Shown here in pieces: positions 42,690 through 53,571 of a stretch of 64,000 nucleotides of DNA. Location of the stretch: assembly GCF_018143015.1 (NCBI RefSeq), contig NC_054740.1, positions 50,774,240 to 50,838,239 of the forward strand, written 5' to 3'. Position 1 is the stretch's first letter; each line of letters begins with the position of its first letter. The position numbers were made by a program, and so were the translations under genes. The DNA comes from Lytechinus variegatus. Taxonomy: Eukaryota; Echinodermata; Echinoidea; Temnopleuroida; Toxopneustidae. The notes below the pieces were generated by a model, which saw only the letters and a program-made list of their open reading frames with translations, made no database searches and was not told the DNA's origin.

Positions 42690-44340
42690 TTAAGGACGTT
42701 CCACGGTTAAAGTGAAGTCCATGTCATTTTCACCAAATTTTGCAGAGAGTTACTTTGGTATGTATGCATTATGAAAATGCAAAAAAATAGTATAGGTTCA
42801 TGTACTTATTTTTTTCTACGGGACTTCAAAGTCGCCGTATTTGAATGATATGAAATATTGCGCAGTCAGGAGAATAATGCCTCTCTTAGACCTCACGAAT
42901 TCACCAAATGAGTTTAAATCATCTTTACTCTGTCGATATCGCATCAAACTTCATCAAACTTTCAGGATTTGTAACTTAGTGGATACCAAAGTAGGAGAAT
43001 ATCTTTTAATTGGCAAAAACGTATCTATTTGGAGTCAGCAGCGGCTTCATTTTGACAGAAATGGTGCATAAACCTCCAAAATACAAATCTTCAAAAGACG
43101 TGAATCTACTCGAAAAATAAAAAAATATATTTTAAGCTGCACTTTATTCAAAATCCATGTCATTTTCATCAAACTCGGCAAGATTGTAGAGGAATGCATT
43201 GCAAAGGTGTAGAAAAGTTAAAAATATGGGGTCCAAGTGCTGGTTTTTAATCAGTTTCAAAAGTGTTGCGAGTTGGCTTGAAAATCGCCTAAAATGCGCC
43301 AAAACGTGCAAAAGTCTATATACCGTCTAAAAAGTAAAATGCGAATGGTTCCGTAGTTCTGCTCCCATACACTCAATATCCATGTAATTTTCATCATACT
43401 CTCTAGATTTGTAGAGAAATATATTTTGTAGACGTTAAAAGATTAAAAATATGGGTGTGCTCGTTTCTAAGCCATCAGTGTCTAAAGTGTTGCGAGTTGG
43501 CTTGGAACAGCCCAAAATGCGCCGAGAACAAACAAAAGTCTGATTATATAGTCTAAATTGCGAATGGTTCAGTTGTCTTGCTCCCAAACATTGAAAATCC
43601 ATATCATTTTCATCATACTTTTAGCATAGATACTTAAGCACCTGTATATTCCAAATATGCAAAAATTAACATGGGTCCATGTGCTTGATTTTTTTGCTAT
43701 ATAGAGCTTCAAATTTCGCCCAAATGGATGTTCTTAAGAATTGAGCATTTATAAAAAAAAATTGGGCATTTTTAGACCTCGCAAGATCACAGCAATGAGT
43801 TTAAAGCTCTATTACTCAGTTAAACTTCATTACAATTTCATCAAATTTTGCAATATAATGAATAATTGTATCCTTAAGATGGACAATGTGTTTATTTTGC
43901 TATTGATTTTGCTATTGATTATTTGCTCTTTTAAGTCTAATAGCACTCTCATTTCTTAGAAATTGCGCGAAAGATAACAAAATCTCAAGCTCAAAATGTT
44001 AAATGTCAATAACAAACTTGAGAAGTACAAGAAATGATCCACTTTATTCAAAATCCATGTTTTTTTCTCCAAACTTTGCAAAGTTGTAGAGGAAGGTCTG
44101 CATAAGAGGTGCAAACACTAAAATATATGGTTTCATGTGCTCGTTTTCAAACTATCAGCACTTTTATTAGAGCCAATGTGTTTTTTAAAACATCCCAAAA
44201 AGCACAAAAAGCTTTGTATGTATGTGAGGAAAAATTCCAAACCACTCTACCATTCATTCAAACTCGGGGTCATATTCGTCATACTTTGCTGCACTACAAA
44301 GTAAAGTATTTTGAAATTGTAGAGGAATTTTAAAAAAGGT
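42690..44340. repeat. Degenerate tandem array, ~220 bp period, about eight units
   Basis: The anchor CATGTCATTTTCATCAAAC (with variants such as CATGTAATTTTCATCATAC) recurs near 42718, 42945, 43152, 43382, 43600, 43830, 44056 and 44265. Each is followed by TTTGCA-GATTGTAGAGGAAT and then AAATATGGG-CCATGTGCT-G-TTTT. Some units share GTGTTGCGAGTTGGCTTG and AAAATGCGCC. Heavily diverged; ORFs in it (42841, 43741, 44109) are short. Confidence 0.75.
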
Positions 44341-44596
44341 CCATATGGACTAATTCCAGTTTATTAGCATCATAAAAAAACATATCGGATCTGCAGTTAG
44401 GGCAGATGAAGAGAAAAACATCAGCTCATACCTACAGCTGATTAATCACCTGTACATCCAATTTGACGTCAGCGCGCAGAGTGTAAAACATGTAGAATGC
44501 TGATTGCTAGGTGTAATAATATCTGTGAGAGCTAATGTTATGTTTTTTTCTCTATGCTAGTAATGTTATGTTTATATTGGTTCGATGCTTATTTAC
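44341..44596. other. No gene seen
   Basis: Unassigned intergenic sequence between the tandem array and the GT-rich tract. Confidence 0.4.
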
Positions 44597-44712
44597 AGGT
44601 GTGTGTATTTGTGTGTCAGTGGGTCTTATTGTCTTGGGTGTCAGGGAGAGGTAGGCCGATGTGAGGGTGTGTGCGTGCGGGTGAGGGTGTGTGAGTGTGA
44701 GTACGTGTGCGG
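44597..44712. repeat. GT-rich microsatellite-like tract
   Basis: GTGTGTGTATTTGTGTGTCA, then GTGAGGGTGTGTGCGTGCGG and GTGTGAGTGTGAGTACGTGT; purine/GT-rich and irregular. Confidence 0.7.
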
Positions 44713-45383
44713 ATGTGTCCGTAAATGACATGTGTAGTTGGTTTTATTACAGGCATTTATTGGTCAGAACCAATAAAATTAACGGTTTAGTGACCAATCA
44801 TCAGAATAACACCCAAAAAAATCAAATCACATGCAAGCTCAGACCTCTCACTCACTTTCCACAATGTACCTTTGATTCACGGATCCTAACACTCAAAAAT
44901 TTACAGACACGAACTCTCATCTCTGTACACAAACAATGTTTGCTTTAAGAGTTTCACACATTCTTTGTTAATGATGACGACTCTATAACAAACAAAAACT
45001 AAATTCACGTAAGTGATGCTTCATTCATTTTCCACGTCGATGCGAAGAAACTGCCTCACAGCGAATCAGACCCCAACCGATCTGTTTGGTTCCGATTCGG
45101 TAACTTCCTCTTACCAATAACATTTGTATGTTGCTAACACTTCAGTGTGGCTGAGCCTGGGGTAATGACAGCGATCCCCGATCATCTCGAAATCTCTATG
45201 TTGTTTCATTCTTGGGTGGGCACATTAACCGTACGTTGTGGCATGAGATCATAACTGGCCAAGATTTTTTCGTGGCGATTATTTTTTGGTTCTTCATAAT
45301 CATATTTACCATCTCAGACCCCGTCTTGCGGCAAGGATTGATCTTATTTACATGGCTTCTTGAAATCAACAGATCGTATAATC
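44713..45383. other. Upstream of the SRCR/SMB/7TM receptor gene
   Basis: Possible promoter and 5'UTR. No convincing TATA box or transcription start was identified. ORF 45212-45463 is in another frame than the signal exon and has no recognisable domain. Confidence 0.3.
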
Positions 45384-45459
45384 ATGGAACATTTGTTGCT
45401 CTTGATTGGTTTTATAGTTTTCCTGCTTCTTCGGCAGTGTTATTCTATATCACCATCGT
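45384..45459 (+). CDS. Receptor exon 1: signal peptide
   Basis: ATG at 45384, 25 codons plus one base, then a GTAAGT donor at 45460. It encodes MEHLLLLIGFIVFLLLRQ followed by CYSISPS, a strong signal peptide. Phase 1 joins T|AT to the SRCR exon. The intermediate stretch 47209-47281 looks exon-like but has incompatible phase. Confidence 0.68.
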
Positions 45460-48400
45460 GTAAGTTTTGTTTATCACCATCAAATTTATTTTAGAAAACC
45501 CAATCGTAATTTATTCTTCGTTCACATGATTACTTTTAATGCGTCAACATTAATTTGTGTGTTATTATTTTGACGATGGTTATTATTGATATCATTGTCT
45601 TTGATATCTTTGTACTATACAATTGATGCGAGCGCGAAGTGCGAGCGGAAACCAAATTGAGACTTCAGGAGCCCGTTGCAGAGTTGCAATCGATCGCAAC
45701 TCTAAAATCAAGCGCAACTTGATTTTCAACCAATCAACAGCGTGCATTTGGGACTTGCGTTTGATTTTTTGACTTGCGTTTAAACGCAACTCTTTCTGCA
45801 ACAGGCCCCTGGCCTAAAAACGGGACACTCTATTCATGTTTTGTAAATCAGGAAAGGGATGGGTAATTGGGTAGCTTCTTACGTTAATAATGTGAGCACA
45901 AAGCGCAGCACACATTTTTTTATATTCTAATCGGAAACTATAATTTAAACACGTATATAAAAAAGAAATGCCTATCTGAATAAACATGCGTGGCTGGGCG
46001 TGTTTAGATTAAAACTAGAATAGTACATTCTAAATTGTTTTATCATGAAAACCAATAATGCGAGCCCGACCTGAAAATATATCGTATTCCGATCTGGTAA
46101 AGGGGTGATTCGAAGCACTATTTCAAGCACTGTGTACATGGTATAGAAAAATCCTGAATGGGGGAGGGTCCTCCAAAATATCTTTCATTTTCATTACATT
46201 TCTGTCATTCATCACACTTGTCAGATTTCCAGGGGATGCTTGCGTATGGAAAATAACACAGCTCAAGGCGCTCCTATATTACCCGGCTAAGCTAGGCGTT
46301 CATAGCGCACACAGCTTTTTAAAGAAATTACTTCCTACCGGTACCCATTTACCTCACCCGGGTTGAGTGCAGCACATTGTGGATCAGTTTCTTGCTGAAG
46401 GAAATTACGCCATGGCTGGGATTCGAACCCACGACCCTCTGTTTCAAAGTCCGAAGACTAATCCACTGGGACACAACGCTCCAATCATGATAGCACTCGT
46501 CATTATAATAACAATAGTGATATTGATATTGATTACGACTACAAGATCTTTGCTCCTGCAATATTGCTCCTGGCTATATCTCTTCTAAGATGTAGGGGCA
46601 GGGATTTATGTCAGGTTTCAGTTTAGCTTTAGGGTTGAGTGTACATGTAGTGTTAAATCCGGGATTGAAGTTAATACTTCGATTATTGTGTGGAATTTAT
46701 AGCGGAGCTTATAACCTTTATAAAGTGTGGTAGGTGTGCGATCTCCCATTATTTTTCAAATAGCGAATCGTATGATTTCAATTATAATTGAATATTACGA
46801 TTCGCTATTTGAAAATCATATGGGAGGTCGCTTACGATTCGATATTTGAAAAACCATATGGGAGGTCGCAACCCGCTACCCCTTCACACACAACCCCTGA
46901 CTATCAACCCTTGTTCTTCCCAACTATCTTTCTCATCAACATCACACTATCTCTACGTTTCCTTGGTCATCAACAATTGTACATATCACCTCTTGTTTTT
47001 TTGTCATTTATTCTCAATCTACATGTATATTCATTTATAGATTTGTCCGCATGTAGCCGCGTTTGTTTATGAGTCTTCGTAATACGTTTACTTGTAATTT
47101 TTACTAACAATGCAGAATTCTGAATAATGAAAGTAATTATGTATAATGTAGTAGTTTTCAAAAAACTTATCAAACTAACTACATTATATTACGTGCATGA
47201 TTAACAGCAATAAACGAGACAGTCTCTGCTACCATGGCTAATAGCATTTGTTCAGATTTAGACTGCATTCATGGCATTGGGTAAGGAATTGTTATCTTAT
47301 AAAGTCAAATAATTTTAATTGATTTCATGATATACAGATGAAGTACGTTTCCATGGATCTAAGTCAAATAAGACAAAGCATGGAATGCTTCAGATTCGGA
47401 AATCCTCATCCGACGGATCGTCCCCTTGGCAGTATCTTGAGCCCGAGAGTATCGGCCTCACCGGGGCACGACTGGTTTGTCGTCAGCTTGGCTTCCCTTA
47501 TGTCTGTGGTATGGGTAGCGAGTTAATGATGAACATCACGTCAGAAGATATTTTCTGGTTTGATACAAGTTGTACCGGTGATGAGGTCTCTCTTCAAGAT
47601 TGCACCATGAATTTGCGGCAACAATCTCTCCTGCAAAGGGTCCCAAAGACGATGGATGTCCTCACAGTGACGTGTGCCTCTGGTGAGTTGATCTTGTAAG
47701 ATTATTTCTATGGTTAGGTTTGATTTCATTGCCGCAGCCGTAGTGATTTCATAACACAATTTGCATAACCTTAGACCTGAAAGAGTCCCATAAAATCCTC
47801 TCAAACAAAAAAGGGTAATAAGATGTATTGATATTAGAGGCCCATGGTTTTCACTCTTTCAATATAACGTGAACTATGTCGATCAAAGACGTTCCTCTCC
47901 TTAACCCTTAATTGAAGAAAAGTGGCTACCAGCTATTCTATTTTGAGATCTATCATTTGTCCAGCCCTTATAGGATTAGTCAACATATTTCATCATGCTT
48001 GCAATATGTGCCATTTTAAGTGGTGAAATCGTTTAATCATAATCTTTTCCATTTCACCATCGAACGTGCAGAGGACGATATCGAAGTGCGCTTATCGAAC
48101 AGTTCATCCATTGGAAAGGGTACTGTTGAGTACCGTTGTATGGGTGATTGGATGAACATTTGCTTCGATGCGTGGTATCCATCTACGGCTAACACACTCT
48201 GCAAGCAACTTGGGTATGGAGGAGTGGTCGAGGATGTTCAGGTTGCCATGCCAACTGCATCACTCTCGAGTCGAAGTTTTTATTGCTCCATCACGACGCA
48301 TAAGGACCATATATTCGATTGCCTGATGGCAGAAGAAAGTTGCGTTTCGAGAAAGGCAGCATCCGTAACCTGTGGGATAGGTATATTAGATATGTGTTTT

Positions 48401-51384
48401 TAATTGACCATTGTCTTATTGAAAAAGTAAATAAACCTGGCAATGTGAAAAGTTATACACACGGATGGTACCAATAATGCCTGATAGGTATTTTCATTTA
48501 TTGAATGCATTATTAAGGAGCAATATAGATGCAATTTTTTGTTCAAGAATATGTCGGTGCGTCCCAAGCCGGGGATCGAATCTTTGACTTAAAGTGCCTC
48601 TTGTTCGGATGGTCCTAGCCGCTGTGGCATCTTAATGATAATGGTAATGACAGATCAGAGTAACACAGATTGTAAGAAAGTAGTATATGATTTAAAAGGA
48701 AATTCCAGGGTAAACATTTCCCTTTGCATTATCATTAAGATTGAATTTAATGCTATCAGCTTGCCACTACTGATTATCATACTAAGAAGCGAAATATAGA
48801 TGATAAAGCTCATTACGATAATTGGTGCTTGTTTTATCTTTTTTCAGATATCACAGTTGAGAAGAGAGGTGTCACCCTATGCGATTCTACAATGACGTGC
48901 AGAGGGAACTGTGGTAATGCAACAATGACCGGTTGTCGCTGCGACAGTGCATGTTATCTTTACAATGATTGCTGTTATGACTTTACTGAAGAGTGTGGTC
49001 TGCAAGGCGAGCAAATGCTACATCATACCCAAGGCAACATCCTAGATATGTCATTATATTCTTGTGAGAAGCCGCTCGGAGGAATGAGCAATATCTATCA
49101 ACAAGCTGAATGGTTTTATTTCATAAGGAAATGCCCATCCATGACAGAAGAAATGCTTAGAGATCGTTGCGAAGGTCCAAGTTCGGTGGATGATGTTCTT
49201 CGTAACTTGCCAGTTTACGACCATGAAGGAGACGTTTTCTACAACGTCTTCTGTGCAGCATGTAATGGAAGGAATTTAAAAGATCTGACTGCCTGGAGGG
49301 TTGAGGCGGAACCTGAAGAGAATTTCTACACTAACGAAAAGCAAATTTATTATGTAGTACTACCGCCGTGGGAAGAACGAGGCAAAACAAGACTATGCTA
49401 CGCTGAAGGGATGGTCACGGATTATTGTCCTTCCTTCACCGGATCACAGCTTGAAAGTGCATGTCAGAACTACCAGGCTCCAGTTGTACATTCTGGTGGT
49501 GCTGTATATCGCAATCCGCATTGTGCCAAGTGTCATAGCAAACGTATAAGTGAGATTCCCATTGAGTCCTGCACTGGATGCCAGTGTCAGACTCCGTATT
49601 GTTTCTTGAAATGTCCGGACGGTCGAACAGGAAGACTAGCATCAGTCACTCTCCTATTTGACTTTTTCACTTCGGATGATGTCCAGTGCACGGGAATTGG
49701 AGAGATATATGACATGTTCCTCGAGCGGTGCCGAGTGCTTGTCTGTCCACCTGGCACGATATTCGTAGCAGATTCTTGCGTATCGATGGAGTCTGGGTCA
49801 GATGATCCTACCTTACAATCAACAATGAGTTGTCTGATTTCTGCCATTGCGTCAAGTTTAACTGAAATAGCCGAAATAATTCTTGATCGCAATGTAACTT
49901 CAAATGAGAGCTCAGCTTTCCTCTTTGCTGAAAATGTTAATGACGCCCAATCTGTCGCTTTGACCCTAGGAGCAATTGTAGACTATTCAAATGAAGTTCA
50001 TCAGATGATATGTAATCTCAGTGACGTCATGCTCATCGCACCGCCTCCTTTTAATGATACTGTACCAGATGTTTGCAGTCAGTACTCTGTTGCACCTGCA
50101 ATAACAGAAAATGCCTTTAGAGCAAACAATGGTGACTTATGGCATCTAAATAGAACATTCTTGATGTTCAACGAATATCATTTCATTGGTAACTCTTCGG
50201 TTTACGTTAGCAGTCAGCCTTCAGGAAAGTGTTGGTTTGCACTCTTAAATACTCTTATATGTGAGTTACAAGTTGTACCCGAAGGGAAATTTGCAATTGA
50301 TGGAAACCTAGCTGTCCATATTCCAACAGGTACAGAACTGACATTTGACGAATATTTCCGTTTGCTTAATGGAAGTTACGTCGTATGTTCGGAGAATCTC
50401 AACGGATCTACTGATGTACAAACCATAATGTATCTAATCGGGGCAAGTATGTCTATTTTATGTCTCCTTGCGACACTGGTCACTTATACTGTCCTGCCGA
50501 AGCTCAGGAATGTGGCTGGTAAATGCCTGATGAATGTCGCTTTGGCACTACTTGGAGCAAACCTGATCTTCGTGTTGAACCCTTTGATGAGTTACAACAC
50601 GATCCTCTGCTCAATCATGGCTGCATTTGCGCATTTCTTCTGGCTAGGTTGCTTCAGCTGGATGAATGTCGCCGGCTTCAACATGGCTCGTACATTCGGA
50701 TGGAATGCCTCGGGAACATCCATCCAATCTACCAGAAGTTGCTCCAAAGGGACATTGGTGTCCTACATCCTCTACGGCTGGGGCGTACCTTTCGTGATTG
50801 TTGTCATCGGAATCTGCTTCCATTTGTGCCAGTGCACGGGACTGAGGTTTCAGTATGGTGGACCACTTATCTGTTGGATTGAAGGGGAGCGTAGAGCCAT
50901 GATGTACGCGGTCGGTATACCTATCTACAGTTCTATTTTACTTAATGTTTTACTGCTCTGCTTCACAGCTGTTTCTCTAATTAGGCATCGGAGAGAAGGC
51001 AGGTCATTAAGAGCGAATCAGACGTTTATCTTTAAAGAGAACCTGACCATTGTTGCCAAGGTATGTATTTTTCAATGCTTCTGTAATTAAACCAGTCAAG
51101 AAAAATACTTTTTTTTCATACAACAATAACACCCAAAAGACGTGTGTGTAACAAAACAATCTTGTTCAGCCGCTCAGGCTAACGTCACTCCTCCTCCATC
51201 TATCATGTCCATCTGTCTATATATCGTTATATTCATCACTCTTTCACTACATTCTTCGTGGTTTAGTCCCTTCTTTCTCCAAATCTCTCCCTCCTCACGT
51301 TTTTTGTCGGGTGACGTTTTTCACTGGTTCTTTTTTTTTAACTACATGTATATCTCATTCATTTTTACTTCTTTCTCCCCTATC

Positions 51385-51429
<45 letters not shown>

Positions 51430-51700
51430 GCTGTCAGTTGTTCTCGGGACATCTTGGACGTTCGGCGTCGTGTACAGTTTCACCGAGGACGTCGTTGTCA
51501 TGTACATCTTCGTAACGCTAACTTCATTACAAGGTGTCCTCCTCTTTGTCTTCTTCGGAATCACCAAGCGAGTCCGACGGATGTGGAGGGCGAAGTTCCG
51601 GCCAAGTGTGGCTGACGTGACGGTCTACACAGTGAAAGGTGTGTCTACCCAATGGCGTGATTCCACTGCGGGTTTGACCACTCGGACCTCATCCTTGTAG
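45384..51700 (+). CDS. SRCR-SRCR-somatomedin-B-7TM receptor (secretin/adhesion-like GPCR), 5 exons, 1070 aa
   Basis: Exons 45384-45459, 47338-47682, 48072-48380, 48848-51060, 51431-51700. The lengths 76+345+309+2213+270 total 3213, exactly 1071 codons with the TAG. Junction phases are 1,1,1,0. Domains: signal peptide (1-~22), SRCR (~27-140), SRCR (~142-243), somatomedin-B (~255-293, Cys pattern ending CCYDFTEEC), a Cys-rich and N-glycosylation-rich ectodomain (~294-765), and 7TM (~768-1045). 7TM signs: Cys at the top of TM3, the ICWIE cysteine of ECL2, and TM7 SLQGVLLFVFF, typical of family B2/methuselah-like receptors. No canonical GPS cleavage motif was recognised before TM1. Likely a plasma-membrane receptor for ligand or microbial/matrix recognition; ligand and coupling unknown. 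Confidence is lowest for exon 1. Confidence 0.82.
45669..45808. mobile_element. MITE with GGGGCCTGTTGCAGA ends, in receptor intron 1
   Basis: GGAGCCCGTTGCAGAGTTGC at the left and CGCAACTCTTTCTGCAACAGGCCCC at the right (read in two parts) form inverted ends. The interior repeats GCAACTTGATTTT / GACTTGCGTTT words. Non-coding. Confidence 0.75.
46262..46503 (-). mobile_element. tRNA-derived SINE
   Basis: On the minus strand the head GAGCGTTGTGTCCCAGTGGA has an A-box-like CCAGTGGATTAG and a B-box GGGTTCGAATCCC. It is followed by a body (TTCCTTCAGCAAGAAACTGA, TCCACAATGTGCTGCACTCA, CCCGGGTGAGG) and an end at the TTGAGCTGTG near 46262. This resembles sea-urchin tRNA-derived SINEs from memory. Confidence 0.78.
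46738..46831. repeat. 94 bp near-perfect palindrome plus partial third copy
   Basis: GCGATCTCCCAT, TTTTTCAAATAGCGAATCGT and ATTTCAATTATAATTGAA are mirrored by CGATTCGCTATTTGAAAA and ATATGGGAGGTCGC. A further half-copy (TTACGATTCGATATTTGAAA, ATATGGGAGGTCGC) follows to 46868. Confidence 0.88.
46869..47337. other. Receptor intron 1, last part
   Basis: Includes an exon-like stretch (AG at 47207-47208, GTAAGG at 47282) that would shift phase; not annotated as coding. Otherwise AT-rich. Confidence 0.4.
47338..47682 (+). CDS. Receptor exon 2: first SRCR domain
   Basis: The acceptor TTTCATGATATACAG precedes 47338; a GTGAGT donor starts at 47683. It encodes DEVRFHGS-type start, GARLVCRQLGF, FDTSCTGDE, LQDC and LTVTCAS, the SRCR framework. 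It lacks the usual GTVCDD cysteine (the position reads PWQYLEPES), so it has five rather than six to eight Cys. Confidence 0.85.
48072..48380 (+). CDS. Receptor exon 3: second SRCR domain
   Basis: The acceptor TTCACCATCGAACGTGCAG ends at 48071; donor GTATAT at 48381. It encodes IEVRLSNSSSIGKGTVEYRC, MNICFDAW, ANTLCKQLGYGG, FYCSI, HIFDCLMAEESC and ASVTCGI. Seven cysteines, close to the classical pattern. Phase 1 in and out. Confidence 0.88.
48545..48635 (-). repeat. tRNA-like SINE remnant in receptor intron 3
   Basis: Minus strand: AGCGGCTAGGACCATCCGAA and B-box-like GATTCGATCCCCGGC. Degenerate head of a SINE; not a working tRNA. Confidence 0.4.
48848..51060 (+). CDS. Receptor exon 4: somatomedin-B, ectodomain, TM1-TM5
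   Basis: The acceptor TTTTATCTTTTTTCAG ends at 48847; donor GTATGT at 51061, phase 0 out. A single 2.2 kb exon carries the SMB module (CRGNC, GCRCDSAC, DCC, EEC), many Cys in pairs (CTGCQCQTPYCFLKC, RCRVLVCPPG), N-glycosylation sequons (NVTSNES, NLSD, NDTV, NRTF, NSSV, NGSY), and TM1 to TM5. The third cytoplasmic loop ends RANQTFIFKENLTIVAK. Large uninterrupted exons for such receptors often arise by retroposition or intron loss. Confidence 0.9.
51389..51428 (+). repeat. (CT)20 microsatellite acting as polypyrimidine tract
   Basis: Twenty uninterrupted CT units run directly into the AG of the last intron's acceptor (51429-51430). The tract is thus both a microsatellite and the splice-acceptor pyrimidine stretch. 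Confidence 0.92.
51431..51700 (+). CDS. Receptor exon 5: TM6, TM7 and cytoplasmic tail
   Basis: In phase 0 it encodes LSVVLGTSWTFGVVYSF, then DVVVMYIFVTLTSLQGVLLF and FGITKRVRRMWRAKF, and ends TRTSSL at a TAG. The tail is short and basic, with no recognised docking motif beyond a Ser-Ser-Leu end. Confidence 0.9.
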   Translation: MSVVLGTSWTFGVVYSFTEDVVVMYIFVTLTSLQGVLLFVFFGITKRVRRMWRAKFRPSVADVTVYTVKGVSTQWRDSTAGLTTRTSSL

Positions 51701-51797
51701 AGATGTGATGGCTTCTTGAGGATTTTTTTTTCGAAACTACCATCATGAATAGTCTGCCATTATAAAATCGTCTTTAAGAGTTGATATGTGCAAGGAA

Positions 51798-51803
51798 AAT
51801 AAA
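51798..51803 (+). terminator. Poly(A) signal AATAAA for the receptor gene
   Basis: The canonical hexamer lies 98 bases after the stop codon, in the right orientation and distance for a short 3'UTR. Confidence 0.65.
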
Positions 51804-52583
51804 ACAATGTGTATCGATTATTCTAATTAACATATTGTTTTTTATAAAAAAAAATAACCCTATTCAACGATCAATATTCATAGTATAAAGATTTGGAATA
51901 CTCTTTAGGGGTTGTACTGGCTACTTACATCATCATATGTATAGGCATGTATCAAGGTTAACGGTGATTTCAACTCAAAGATTAATTTCTTGAAATGAAG
52001 GCTTAGCTCATCGTGCTTATCTGCTGTAACACGTTGAGATTTGGCTTAATTTTAATCAAAGGTACAAGAGCATTACAGTTTGGCTTTTTCAATGGTGTGT
52101 ATACAAGAAGAATGCAAATGCCTATAGGACCTTGTGATGTGCATAATGACGGTTAACACTGAACAATATTTATTACCATATACTTAAGACGAATTTAGTA
52201 TTAAAAATATGATAAAATTAGTGGGAACTAATGTCAAACGACAGTGGATAAGATATCTGATATTTCATATCTGGTCAGAAAATGGTAAGTCAACCGACTC
52301 ATCAAATTTACTTTTAAGAATGCATCTTGTGACGAGATGTCATTCATTCCGGCACTCATCACCTGAAACGATAAAAATATTCATGATTTTTTTTCCGCCA
52401 GTAATAAAATTCCAAAATTTGGATAAGGAAGTTCAGTGATTGCCCTTTCAATAATCAGCGTTAGATGATGAATCATATCCATATGCCTATGTACCCTAAT
52501 GTCAATCAGCTAAAATAAATCCAAAACGTTAGCTTGGGGCGAATGGGTAGCCATTTTATTGTATTTCGGCTCATGACACCCGT
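51804..52583. other. No gene seen
   Basis: AT-rich DNA downstream of the receptor. The ORF at 52209-52439 is not supported by any domain. Confidence 0.4.
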
Positions 52584-52745
52584 TGTTTCATAAAGCTGTT
52601 CGTAAGATAAGAGCGACTTTAAGAACGACTGGTGATCCTTTCTTTTGGTAAATGGTATACACCATTGACGATGGTTTAGTGCGTAAGAAGGGTTCACCAG
52701 TCGCTCTTAAAGTCGCTCTTAACTTACGAACAGCTTTATGAAACA
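52584..52745. mobile_element. MITE with TGTTTCATAAAGCTGTTCGT ends
   Basis: Left TGTTTCATAAAGCTGTTCGT, AAGATAAGAGCGACTTTAAG, AACGACTGGTGA; right TTCACCAGTCGCTCTTAAAG, TCGCTCTTAACTTACGAACA, GCTTTATGAAAC. Arms of ~55 bp around a ~45 bp centre. ACACCC occurs on both sides but the exact duplication is uncertain. Confidence 0.88.
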
Positions 52746-53571
52746 CCCACCTGAAGAGACATTAATTTGCATTTACCTTGCATTTTGGCTCAGATGTCGT
52801 CTGAAGGTAGAGCGCCCCGCCCCGCCCCCCCCCCCCCTTGATTGGGAAGTCGAGGGTTTGATCCACGGCCAAAGAGTTCAAAAATTGAAACTTCTCAGTT
52901 CTGACTTTTGGCTACCCTGGGTAAATAAAATTGTTAGTAGTGAATAGTTTGTTATAGTATATAAATCACGGGTATTCATACTAAGAATATCCGCTTAATC
53001 TGTATACAGAACTTGATCGTGCTACTTTTCTAAAGAAAGACTTCATTCGATATTTCTTCACAAATTATATAATTAGATATACAAAATGCATGTAATACAT
53101 AAAATTATGCATGTATAGAAAAACTGAAAATAAGATAAGTTCGATGTGCCTGGATCCATCAAAATCTACAATAATCTTAATTTGTTGCATATTGCATATT
53201 CATAATGCGTTCTAATTCGTACTGATATTTATCGAAAACGATAGCAACATTGAGTTGAAATAAAATATTCAACAGATTAACTTGAAAATGAAAAGAAAAA
53301 TAGTTTTCGCCTGGTATATGCCCAAAATGATACAATATCATATTAAAAGATGATTTAATTACAATTTTAATCATGATCATGTTGTTAGTGCATTTTTCAA
53401 AATCAACCAATAGGACTAAAACCTAAAAACGGGTATGCGATTTCTGCATGGCCTAACATTTTGCAATTATGATTAATACATTCGCTGGAAAGGCGATTTT
53501 TGTTTTGAATCATGTTTCAGTTTTATGTTGCTTTATTTTCATATCTCACAAAATTTAATAAACACTGTAAC
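52746..53571. other. No gene seen
   Basis: Contains a C-rich run (52819-52838) next to a GATTGGGAAGTCGAGGGTTT tRNA/SINE-like scrap, then AT-rich non-coding DNA. Confidence 0.4.

Noticed and set aside
47209-47281. 73 bp exon-like stretch before the first SRCR exon
   Set aside because: Its length gives phase 2 at the donor while the SRCR exon needs phase 1; used in the other frame it has a stop.
49436-49892. Minus-strand ORFs opposite the receptor
   Set aside because: They lie antisense to receptor exon 4 and show no domain.
50523-50882. 119-codon plus-strand ORF within receptor exon 4
   Set aside because: It is an out-of-frame shadow of TM2-TM5.
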